DNA of 64,000 bases, taken from contig NW_005179159.1 in the NCBI RefSeq assembly GCF_000350225.1, positions 350,160 through 414,159 of the forward strand, read 5' to 3'. Below the pieces are notes generated by a model. The model was given only the letters and a program-made list of their open reading frames with translations, was not told the DNA's origin and searched no databases. The position numbers and the translations under genes are program-made. Source of the stretch: Chondrus crispus (lineage: Eukaryota; Rhodophyta; Florideophyceae; Gigartinales; Gigartinaceae). Shown one piece after another: positions 53,401 to 60,427 of the stretch; positions within the stretch are counted from its first letter, which is position 1; each line of letters starts with the position of its first letter.

Positions 53401-53452
53401 GAAAGAAGAAACCATCAAACGACAGGTAGAAGAAAGAAACTCGTACCGCTGA
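47486..53452 (+). CDS. DCL: Dicer-like ribonuclease III with degenerate helicase region
   Basis: A 1,988-residue single-exon frame (length depends on a gap). Residues 1-150 are proline/serine-rich. Residues about 370-500 and 680-790 align in order with the Dicer helicase (SILVVAANNRRAMVLHELL; LLVFDVAFGADV at the DExH position; RPRVLTITDRDLL at the SAT position; HVLVVARTYCTRG; CPFVLRFDD), but the ATPase residues are gone. A platform-like part with IDWDSV follows (about 1120), then PAZ-end sequence YYKNHSVEEIKFLDQPLLVA and VLIPELCHLYPVSTGALFLP (about 1310-1390). RNase IIIa has NYERLEFLGDAVL (about 1432) and ALADVVEALCGAYF; RNase IIIb has FQRLEFFGDAIAD (about 1740) and VLGDIFESVLGAIYVDSG. All metal-binding acids look present. 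A dsRBD-like end (about 1895-1965) closes it. It should cut dsRNA into small RNAs. Confidence 0.93.
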   Translation: MSRPAVCADPDLSFYSPFAPSSSSPTPASSSPTPPPSASPLPPFSPPPPTSSLPPPASSPPPPASSLPLPASPPPPASPPPPASSPPLPASSPLLPAYSPPPPASSPPPPASSPPPPSPPPSLPRIHLPHVDVSLFHGASSSSSSSSSAVAWXXXXXXXXXXXXXXXXXXXXXXXXXXXXXXXXXXXXXXXXXXRDPARAPNSPVSPTSPIQSPRRPHRVGGHPPPTARPAQPTEVIDLDADSPCGTPLHAPPRVVGSLLAPDDPELRLSIPRVKTVPKPPSMEEVRGLVSSPEGSDFDGEEIEGEEPMLELCPELERSLARLPLQNIGVHVPQFLRLTPPAPNDLAFVRALESLLEAEKNRRAQDAFAVTNPPRSILVVAANNRRAMVLHELLTENSSMSVATHGIERKRKYPRDRSRDSRALDSVFQLKDVIITLPCPAHLDAELNYLYLQRVALLVFDVAFGADVGDMPVFSQPGHPCALLMRDFYRALPMNQRPRVLTITDRDLLPDEVPPIEHNFFCRFLSSNPKEEAEWPSCYGKGSRTEDLCMIDVEYLFYSVESSSGCVNTVANGGRRKPPSKGKRERAKLSELDFLLEQVGPLGVALYQRRWKQRYAGKLAGIPTTRESVNSAFPLSSHISLVGLSEKVLHLLNELQRAYAASTEDSQLRAIIHAGRPAITCALGEVIRATPVFHALKVRVVLGCEEAKSFETYSTDDDGQKTTWQGEETDDEAVSNFAGGEGHVLVVARTYCTRGQRNRPLPPCPFVLRFDDSLPDPSMDGSGGRCRVVQFKERSKKSQGDGEKQEKAESLGRPRVVAEKVTAKSIEIGISKEAGLPGMVDDSLTDKVLSLTSSDSDSDMDTSPKCEPEEMEKINLMAKLAKAPSDEEDEGSSAHVYYSRPPLALLGPSKSHQKCFLYRVLVLETVPGVQGLPAGAKVRKLGVEDFILVLSEELDDRDRTIFLPGTSSHAGNTTGYAACMKLDYQGQVSLSDDQINEGRQYTSAIFSLSSPSSKKNGVYWDGIRGMQLTSHQLSTEEMEGTDPSYLRRYLVLPAIQEADTGLQSPREGEVSKGGDISDDATCNMRELVRKYFPPASKPLEMKWPEFACQIDWDSVRDLLSSVNVKKESEGILGSNALQPEQFGKLEGRLIKSSFPGENVILSGRLHYGFCPLSKHIRSKKFKLNDDGTLVPHPDLSSLVLTVASEETLTQQAKASGVVGTGDGSDNPSPDESSPRVNGRGILGCLEKTRHPTGIDVGLVKWNETVNCLIGSPRTVGRKRKHEECSPSLFDADRNVRKQRKTWVGKIRCSYEKYYKNHSVEEIKFLDQPLLVASRPSTCSYDQFLGAIRDNSVISVCSELTKKGANRRVLIPELCHLYPVSTGALFLPAALFRLEKHLSVCELGRLFDERVGIPGDLDELVQCVTADHVNKSKNYERLEFLGDAVLKVSCTKRLFARRPHDSEGQMHNARAFRVSNERLHRLGHRFGLHHYLNFQEDTIEEWLPPGSDVRGKAQKVTVKALADVVEALCGAYFLFGVKAAPREDVPEDVPSDENKMALAREPTGISAGTNLFGCYSGSNVSSESSSGDEGMDSVDDDSTSDMEDEGARHGGSGRNSPPDYRDDQSTRPVTGIELESGYKAGYKLLEVCKIFEDEEPTHNELLLSAIHAMHPKGSKPPMSTSLEAYPEDWRITSPKKPWEEQFGPLEKKLKYKFKHRPLLLCALTHHTYLTSSGRNTSEQQTFQRLEFFGDAIADLCVIVYLYNRYPELGPGELTTLKGNVVSNEAFARITVRMGMHKYLYHGSTHLTAEIASFTKAIKAEREAGIGPVGGLKKSLSEIAAPKVLGDIFESVLGAIYVDSGLQEAWRVCMDVLSDSLRINADPRRDDRHPSQELLELVTRVWKLSPTPPRYDLEPPPVGMRGKKCMAVYILGEKIATGFGTTVKRAKLKAAMAALTLLKDEDANSAGAGILERLKEETIKRQVEERNSYR
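47944..48066. other. Assembly gap (123 N) inside the Dicer N-terminus
   Basis: An unresolved stretch inside the proline-rich, repeat-like part of the Dicer frame. 123 is a multiple of three, so the frame is kept, but the true length is unknown and a short intron or repeat could hide here. Confidence 0.99.
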
Positions 53453-53495
53453 CAGAGGAGGGCAAGTTAGCTTTGCTTAAAATTAGATGCTTTAA

Positions 53496-53978
53496 TCAGA
53501 TCTGATCGGGGTTTGTAAACGGGAGCAACGGGAGCACGAGCAAGGCAACGACAATGAAGATGGCAGAAGCGACAATGATGGTAGTCTTCGAAATTTGAGG
53601 TCCGGTATCCGTCTTCTCCTCTGGCTCGACGGCCCAAACGTTGCTCTTCCCATCGACGTCGCGATACACACCGAGCATGGAGCGCTCGGATGGGGTGTCA
53701 TCTGCGGCGGCCTCCGCGCGCAGGGTGTCGAGAATTTCTGTGGCGGACGTGGTCGGGTCGGGCTCCGAGCCCTCGGCCTGTTCTCCCGCAGGCGGCTGCG
53801 GTGGCTCTGGGTCCGTCGCCTGCATGCGCAGCATGCGCGCGCGCGAGCGCAGCGGGAGCGCTGGGAGGCTGCGCCCGCTGAACGAAGACGGCATTAGGCA
53901 CGAGCAGGACAGGCGCGAGGGGGTGGTGAACAGGCGCGGGGACGGCGACGCGGCGAAGGCGGCGGTGGTGTAGTCCAT
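53496..53978 (-). CDS. Putative plastid-targeted protein with one C-terminal membrane span
   Basis: A 160-residue protein. The N-terminus (MDYTTAAFAASPSPRLFTTP, then Ser/Arg-rich, few acids) looks like a plastid transit peptide. A proline/acid-rich stretch and TSATEILDTLRAEAAADDTP SERSMLGVYRDV follow. One hydrophobic helix, TTIIVASAIFIVVALLVLPL, lies near residues 130-152, and the protein ends FTNPDQI. No family was recognised. I chose the ATG at 53978; an upstream in-frame ATG would add a proline-rich leader that includes the poly-C run. It is divergent from BI-1 and tail-to-tail with Dicer (43 bases between stops). Confidence 0.65.
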   Translation of the reverse strand: MDYTTAAFAASPSPRLFTTPSRLSCSCLMPSSFSGRSLPALPLRSRARMLRMQATDPEPPQPPAGEQAEGSEPDPTTSATEILDTLRAEAAADDTPSERSMLGVYRDVDGKSNVWAVEPEEKTDTGPQISKTTIIVASAIFIVVALLVLPLLPFTNPDQI

Positions 53979-54718
53979 GGTTGGCCGCGGGGAACGGGGG
54001 GGGGGGGGGGGGGGACGTTGAGGAGGGGAGGACGGCAGGGGACGGCAGTGGGGAGGAGGAAGGGTTGTGGCAGAGCTCAAGAAGATTTAGTGTGCTCGCA
54101 ATTTTAAGGAGGTGTGAGGTGGAGAGCGTGTGCCGCTTGGAGCGGGAAGCGGCGCCTTTGGCGGTTGGGAGGAGGTGTCGTGTGGCGAGGATCCGAGGAG
54201 CGGTGAGCAGAGTCACAGCGAAGAGCCGGTCGGGCGATCTCCCTCTGATCATATTTCGCGAACCGGTGCGCCCTCCGTGGACGGCAGTGGCAACGGTCCT
54301 GCTGTAGTTGGAGCGAACAATGTAATTGAGAAGGGCGCAGAGTAGTTGCTCGATTCGTGGTGGGTACTTGGTGGGAATTGCTTGGTGGGAATTGCTTGGT
54401 GGCCTTTTGGCGCGGTTTAGAGTGTCGTGATTGGCGGAAAATTGATTAACAAGGGCAGGCGTACATTGTTGGCGCGATTTACAACTCACGGAAGAGGAAG
54501 GTAGATTTTCGGATACTTTCGGGGCACTGAATTGATGCCCCACCGTGATGCCCCACCGTCTTTCCAGACAGTCCCGGCACACCGGACATGCGCACAAAAC
54601 CTGGCCCACTTCATCCGCACATATAAGTTGCACTCAACCTCCCAATTCCACACCTGCCTCCCCTCCCGTCCTTCCCAGTTCCCGTCTCCCAACCGCCCCG
54701 TCTTACTTGCTTCGCGCC
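53979..54718. promoter_or_regulatory. Divergent promoter region of the plastid protein and BI-1
   Basis: About 740 bases. It includes the G/C homopolymer at 53996-54014, a 14-base tandem repeat ggtgggaattgctt (about 54370-54397) and a 13-base tandem repeat tgatgccccaccg at 54533-54545 and 54546-54558, about 160 bases before the BI-1 start. The short repeats could be factor-binding sites; this is inference. Confidence 0.4.
53996..54014 (-). repeat. 19-base G/C homopolymer in the leader of the plastid-protein gene
   Basis: 19 G on the plus strand, 17 bases upstream of the minus-strand ATG at 53978. Same length and position relative to the start as at 5483-5501. Confidence 0.7.
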
Positions 54719-55429
54719 ATGTCCGCCGTCACTGCCGCCCCGCTTGCCTTCTTTCTCTCGAAGACCCCTCTGGACGTCTCCGTCCAGAAGCACCTGCGCA
54801 ATGTCTACTCCACGCTCTTCCTCGGCGTGCTCCTGGCCACGGCCGGCGCCGTCCTCGACCTGTACCTCACCCTCCCCCTAGGCCGTATCGCCTCCTTCCT
54901 CGTCTTCCCCACCTTCATCTATTTCACTTCCTTCTCCACCCGCTACTCCAAATCCCGCGCGCTCGCCTTCTACCTCTTCGCCTTTCTGGACGGGCTCGCC
55001 GCGGGGCCGCTGCTCAACTACGCTGTCAACGTTGACCCCGCCATCTCCGTCCTCGCCTTCGTCGCCGCCGTCGTCGTCTTTGCAGGCTTTTCTATCTCCG
55101 CCCTCTTTGCTCGCCGCGGATACTACCTCGCGCTCGGCGCGTTTTTGTGGGCGGGCGTCTGGGGTCTGCTTCTGCTGCACTTTGTCAACATGTTCACCGC
55201 CAAGTACGTCGGGTTCGGACCCATGATTTATGGCGGCCTCATACTCTTGTGCGCTTTCGTCCTGTACGATACGCAGGTCATCGTGGAGAAGGCCAACAGA
55301 GGGGATAGGGATTGCCATGGACATGCCATGGACTTGCTCATTGACTTTGTCGGAATCGTCAAGAGGTTGATTGTCATCTTTGTCAGGAATCAGGAGAGGA
55401 AGAACGAGAAGAAGCGCCGAAGGAATTGA
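54719..55429 (+). CDS. BI-1: Bax inhibitor-1 (TMBIM6 family)
   Basis: A 236-residue protein with about seven hydrophobic spans, a normal length for BI-1. It begins SAVTAAPLAFFLSKTPLDVS VQKHL, as other members begin with a short cytosolic helix before the first span. The signature region IYGGLILLCAFVLYDTQVIV is followed by GHAMDLLIDFVGIVKRLIVI FV, with the conserved His and Asp, and a strongly basic end (NQERKNEKKRRRN) typical of ER-resident BI-1. These proteins sit in the ER membrane, leak calcium and damp stress-induced cell death. The ATG at 54719 has a good context (cgccatgtcc); upstream in-frame sequence is not family-like. Confidence 0.92.
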   Translation: MSAVTAAPLAFFLSKTPLDVSVQKHLRNVYSTLFLGVLLATAGAVLDLYLTLPLGRIASFLVFPTFIYFTSFSTRYSKSRALAFYLFAFLDGLAAGPLLNYAVNVDPAISVLAFVAAVVVFAGFSISALFARRGYYLALGAFLWAGVWGLLLLHFVNMFTAKYVGFGPMIYGGLILLCAFVLYDTQVIVEKANRGDRDCHGHAMDLLIDFVGIVKRLIVIFVRNQERKNEKKRRRN

Positions 55430-57744
55430 GGCCGTTTCGCATTTGTCGTATCGGTCATGTCCCCTGTCTTCACGCTTGCCCTATACCCTCGCTTCATGTA
55501 AAGTACTTTGCAGATTTGACTAGTACAGTTATCGGGTTTTCGCGCGTCTCACTCATGCCTCTTGTTTTGTGTAGCGTCTGTCAACCGCCTCAATAAGGGA
55601 GTAATTTTTTTATAGTGCTCTTGTCATGTCGTCAAGCCCGGTACAATTGCGGGCATTATGAAAGGTGCGTACGTAACTAACAGAATCTGCTATTCGGTGT
55701 GGAACGTTAGCATTTACTGTTTTGATGCACAGTTTGTATTCGGAGTGTCGTACATCTCATAATAGCTCCGGTGCTGCATAAATCATCAACTTCGCCAACC
55801 TAGCTTTTCATTGATCGTGTCAGTATTTGCTTTTTAAGCCTGATGTTGCCTCTGCCATTACAGGAAGATACTCATCACTATGCTTAGAACAACTCAGCAC
55901 CACTGCGAAAAGCACTGCGGAGACAAAGAGCGCCACTAGATGCGCTTCTGGGGGCTTCTGGCTTCGTCAGGACTTATCCATGCGCTCTTGAGAGCAAGCC
56001 TTCTCACAATATTTAGGCTCATGACCACTTGGATAGAAGTACTAGAGGCCAATCAGATTCTAGCAACAGGACAAAAGGCTCAATTCTGTGCTCATCCTAT
56101 AGGCTACAATCGACTTTGAGAAGGAACGTGAGTGTGGCCTTCTTCTCATGCAAGTGTTTAGGAAGCTCTTTCTTCTTTCTTGCTTCAGATTGGCGAAAAT
56201 GAAAGCATTGTCTCCAGGATTTTCTAGTGTATGTAGCATTGGCTCAAAACCCATCAAACTCGAGTCTGTTTTCTCTGACGCATGATCAAACGTCTTCGTA
56301 GAAGATGTGCGGCATTGTAAAGGGTTGCTTGAAGTTGACAGTACTAGCATAACTCCTCGGGTCCCAATGATCTACTTTTCCGTACGTTACCTCTTAAATT
56401 CTAGTTTTTCGTTGTAGTAGCAGAGCCAACTTCGAAGAAGCAATAGACAATTTGTATTACAAGTTTTACTTGGTTCCCATCCAGAGCCGCACCTCGCGGC
56501 CAGAGTGAAGCTTGGCTCCTCACTTATGCCGTATTTCGTGCACAGAGTGAGTCTCTTGTTGAGGTCACAATTCTATCGTTTTGGAGAATTGCAGTCATAT
56601 AACCTTTCTGGCTCTACGCGAAATACCCTTGGTTGGAGAGCAGTTATTCCTCTCCATCGCATGAAAAACTACGCCGAAGGGGAGAGCGGTGTGGTTTGTG
56701 AGGTTTCGCGGTATTGTCAGGTAATCATCGCTCTTCTACACTTGAGTGTAATTGAGTTCAATCCCTCGCGCACGCGTTCATATGCTAGCGTTAAAGCTTC
56801 TCCGCAGCGACCCAGAAGCGCTCTGTACCAACAGTGAAGTGAGGAGCAAATTGAGTCTGCCGCACCGTCGGCGGTGGGAACGGTTCTGTATAACCTACAT
56901 GAAATTCAAATCGCCCAACGTGCCAATTCACGGCGCAGACGGCTCATTGCGAGCTTCTCTGACACTTAACTAGATGGCGCACGCAGATTTGTAGTGCAAA
57001 GCGCCGTTGCGGATTGAAGGCGCACTAGGGAAGACACTGCAAACCTGAAGGAGCGTCTTCGACGGAACAGTCTACGAAATCCAAAATAGTAATTTTTCGT
57101 GCGAGGCACAGAAGGGCTGTCGAAATCTTTTCAGGAACTTACCAGGTGCTATGCAATAGTCGTCAGCTTTGGAGACAAGATCGCACGCGAACACAATCAA
57201 GTTACCATCAGTGCACACATTACAATGAATGTCGCCATAGTTTGTCATCACAAAAGATTTCGACTGCCCACTAACTATCACTACGTGACAGAAACTAGAG
57301 CGCTCGCTGCAGTGCTGCAAGACTACAACGGCGTCGCATCGTGAGAGCGGCACGCACGGCTGGACGGACGCACAGGAAGCCGTTCGAGCGACACTGCACG
57401 AACAGTTTCTGGTGCGTACGCTTCGCGATGCTGCTGACTCCCGTGCTCTGCCAAGAAGCTGTTGTGGCAGCTGCGATGGAGACAGGCCTTTAAGTACCAC
57501 CGTGATGGACGGCGGCGGCGACTTTGCCTGTGCATGAAGTGGTGCGAAATCACGTGTTGGCAGCTTGAATAGATCAGGCAGAAAATGCAGTTGGGATCAG
57601 ATCCGGAAGCCTTTCTTCCACAAGGAGATCTGGTCATTGACGTCTACAGAAATCAAAAATATGTGGTATTTTAGCGCAATGCGATATTATTGGGAAGGAC
57701 AGCGTACGCATGTTGTTTTTCAGATTGACCCATTGGGACAATCC

Positions 57745-57770
57745 GAACACACACTGATCAATGTGTGTTC
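57745..57770. repeat. 26-base near-perfect palindrome
   Basis: gaacacacac, then TGATCA at the centre, then atgtgtgttc: arms match at nine of ten positions. It lies 15 bases before a stronger hairpin. Confidence 0.7.
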
Positions 57771-57785
57771 TTCTCAACATACGTT

Positions 57786-57837
57786 GATACTTTCCAAATT
57801 ACGCTGCTGTTGACAGCAGCATAATTTGGAAAGTATC
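57786..57837. repeat. Strong hairpin, 25-base arms and 2-base loop
   Basis: Arms 57786-57810 and 57813-57837 are complementary at 24 of 25 positions, with loop tg. It lies about 410 bases beyond the stop of the minus-strand SDR-CIA30 gene. It could be a cruciform, a small hairpin RNA source, or the scar of a palindromic transposon; the sequence does not decide. Confidence 0.85.
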
Positions 57838-58244
57838 ACCTGCGGAGATTCGCTTTAAAAAATTGGAACATGAGTGGAGATGCTCTTATGCTCGCGCAGT
57901 GCAGCCGTCGATGGAGCATGTGCCTCGGCATAAGCAGTTCTGGCAAGCCCAGACAGTGCGCAACATGAAGGTAGACTGAGCCGAGGGCACCAATGTTCAA
58001 AAGTCTGCACTGAATGACGCTGAGCGAGCGCTTGCAGTTTTCATGGTAACGAGTAGATATTAGTCTCGTACGAGTGCTATTCACAAAGAAAGCATGAATC
58101 GAAACGGGGGTTCCGCAGTCGATTGACAATCATTAGTGGTCGACAAAGCCTGTTCTCATTCCCTGAGTCTATGGCATTGTCATTTACATCCCATAATTCC
58201 GCAACAAGTACTGTACCTAGGACTATCTGAACACAAGGAAGCCG

Positions 58245-59909
58245 CTAAGTCTCCTGCAGCACGGCTGGCACGTATGGAAATTGCGCGTAGGCTCTCGATT
58301 CCACCTGATCTTGTTGTAACCCATCAATTCTCTGCTCTGACGGACCCGGACTTGCAGCTCCCTCACCAGTCTTTGACACTTCGACAGTCACATCAACCAA
58401 CGCAGGCGTGTCGAAGGCCTTGATGATGAGCGTCGCCACATCGTCCCTCGAAACGTTTCCCAAGAGGGTATCACCCTGTTCGAACAACAGCGAGTCCATC
58501 CCCACAGCCTCTTCTTCTGTCAGCGCGCATGGGCGCAGAATCGTGTATGGCACTCCCGAATTCCGGATAGCATCCTCCCCTGCAAATTTCCAGTTCAGAA
58601 TCCTCCCGAGCTGATCGTTCATCTGGGCGGCGGGTGGCAGCTGTTCAGGCGTAAACTCCGACTTCCTCAGGACGCGCGTCACGGCCGCAGTGCTGATATG
58701 CACAATCTTGGGGCGTATAACGCCGTCTCCGCTTTGTTTGTATGCCGAGACCGACTCAATCTGCAACTGGAACGGCCCTGCCGAAAAGTTGGGATTGAGC
58801 TCGCCGTCATACTCAAACTTACTCAGCATGACCTGGAACGCGTACACCTTCTTCGGGTCAAGAGGCTTCCCATCTGGCAGTGTCTTCGCCCTGAATACGG
58901 CTCGAAATTGGTCAAACGGTATATCAACATCCATCCACTCGCCACTCTTGGTCGGAAACGTGAAGCAATGCGCAATACCATCCCACTTATCCTCACACCT
59001 TACGATAAACTTATAACTCTTCCCATCGCCTTTCACACGCAGCCTGAACCCATCGTACTGGCTAACATCCAACGGCTGGGCGAAGTCCGTCGTGCGAGCC
59101 GACGAAAACCCACCCGAATTGTCTGTCGATACAAAACCCGAGAACACCAAGCAGCCATTCTGCGTGCGCACACTCCCCTTGCTCACGCCTCCCATCACGA
59201 CATCATCCAAGGCCCCCCACTGCTTGCGCACGATCTCGTCATCCGAAAACGTCAGCACGGGTATTTGCCCCGCGCCCTCCTTAAAGTACTTCTTCGCCGC
59301 CTCGACGAGATTGCCAATGCCCACAAACTCGACGTTTTCCGGCGTGTCGTCTAGAATGGACGGCGGGTAGAACTTGACGCCCTGAAAGTACTTGCTCCTA
59401 TCCGGGTCGTCTGCCGGACCCACATTGACGCCGGTACAGGACGCGACGGCGACGACGTTGTCAAAGAACTCCGGGCGGATGTTGAACAAGTCCGATACGA
59501 CGACCTGCAACTTGCCGCTCTTGCGTTCCTGCTCGGCGTCGACGCCGACCTTTGCCAGAGCCTCGACAAGCTTCGCTTCCGTGCGGACGAGCGCGCGGAC
59601 GACGATGCCCTTCTTGCGCAGGAGGTCGCGGACGACGCGGCGGCCGGTGCCGCCGTTGGCGCCCGTGACGAGGACGACCGAATCGCCCGGCGTGGCGGAC
59701 ACGCGAGCGGATCGGACGCGCTCGGCAGGGTCGGTCGGGGGGCCGTGGAGAAAGCGGCCAAGAGGCGAATAGAACAACAGGGTTTGAACAAAGCGCGAGA
59801 ATGGCCAAGGTGAACGGCCGGAGGACATTACGGGGCGACGCGGGGAGACAGCGCGGGCCCGCGTGGAGCGCACTGGTAAGGGGGGAGGTGTGAGGAAGGC
59901 GGGGGTCAT
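58245..59909 (-). CDS. SDR-CIA30 fusion protein (HCF173-type, plastid)
   Basis: A 554-residue protein. A Ser/Arg-rich N-terminus looks like a transit peptide. A Rossmann fold follows with VVLVTGANGGTGRRVV (dinucleotide loop, near residue 80) and IVVRALVRTEAKL, as in NmrA-like atypical SDRs. A CIA30 domain is inserted: WGALDDVVMGGVSKGSVR, NSGGFSSARTTDFAQPLD, YDGFRLRVKGDGKSYKF and GEWMDVDIPFDQFRAVFR. The Rossmann part resumes with VPYTILRPCALTEEE and SRDDVATLIIKAF. This layout is known from plant HCF173, which promotes psbA translation for photosystem II, its plant paralogue and cyanobacterial relatives. A role in photosystem assembly is likely, but which paralogue it represents is not settled. 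Confidence 0.85.
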   Translation of the reverse strand: MTPAFLTPPPLPVRSTRARAVSPRRPVMSSGRSPWPFSRFVQTLLFYSPLGRFLHGPPTDPAERVRSARVSATPGDSVVLVTGANGGTGRRVVRDLLRKKGIVVRALVRTEAKLVEALAKVGVDAEQERKSGKLQVVVSDLFNIRPEFFDNVVAVASCTGVNVGPADDPDRSKYFQGVKFYPPSILDDTPENVEFVGIGNLVEAAKKYFKEGAGQIPVLTFSDDEIVRKQWGALDDVVMGGVSKGSVRTQNGCLVFSGFVSTDNSGGFSSARTTDFAQPLDVSQYDGFRLRVKGDGKSYKFIVRCEDKWDGIAHCFTFPTKSGEWMDVDIPFDQFRAVFRAKTLPDGKPLDPKKVYAFQVMLSKFEYDGELNPNFSAGPFQLQIESVSAYKQSGDGVIRPKIVHISTAAVTRVLRKSEFTPEQLPPAAQMNDQLGRILNWKFAGEDAIRNSGVPYTILRPCALTEEEAVGMDSLLFEQGDTLLGNVSRDDVATLIIKAFDTPALVDVTVEVSKTGEGAASPGPSEQRIDGLQQDQVESRAYAQFPYVPAVLQET

Positions 59910-60427
59910 GGTGCAAGGTGGGTGTGTGTTTGGGGGCCGGACGTGTCAGACGGGGGTAGGGTGGAGGTGCCCTGAAGAGACTCTGAAGAGGCACCGAGGA
60001 AGGTGGCGGGGCGGTGGGGTGGTTGCGGTGGGCATGGGGGTAAGCAAATACGGTTCGAGGAGGGTGGCGGGTGGCGAGGTGCGCAGTTCAGGATCAGAAT
60101 GATTGGTGTGAGATGCAAAATTTGCATACGGCAACTGGGGGATTCTATTTTTCGTGAGCCTGTCGTTGCGCGCCCTGCGGTCGTTGCGAGTATAATCTCG
60201 GAGGTCGCCTCCGAGCATTGGCCTTTTCCAATTGTTGAACTCATTTCTTACATCTTGCTTACTCGACAGCCGTATGCGCAACTTGCGTACCTTCCTACTC
60301 TGGTCGCTTCGAAACAAAAAAAAAATGTCAAAGACCTGCACAACAGTTGCAGATTTCTATCCACTATGTTCCCTTACGTAAATTCCATTGGATCAACATG
60401 AAACAAACCATGCCCATCCTCGCAACC
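59910..60427. other. Spacer between SDR-CIA30 and SEY1
   Basis: About 520 bases: the SDR-CIA30 upstream region and the SEY1 3' end, both genes on the minus strand. An A-rich run occurs at 60318-60327. No gene seen. Confidence 0.5.

Larger units (their letters stand above)
55430..58244. other. Long spacer between BI-1 and the SDR-CIA30 gene
   Basis: About 2.8 kb, AT-richer, with no supportable gene; frames of 75-140 residues here match nothing. It ends near two adjacent hairpins (57745-57837). Confidence 0.5.

Noticed and set aside
56505-57500. Short frames of 75-140 residues between BI-1 and the SDR-CIA30 gene
   Set aside because: They overlap on both strands, show no codon bias and no family-like motifs.
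58698-59354. A 218-residue plus-strand frame inside the SDR-CIA30 gene
   Set aside because: It is opposite to a well-supported CIA30 domain and is a shadow.
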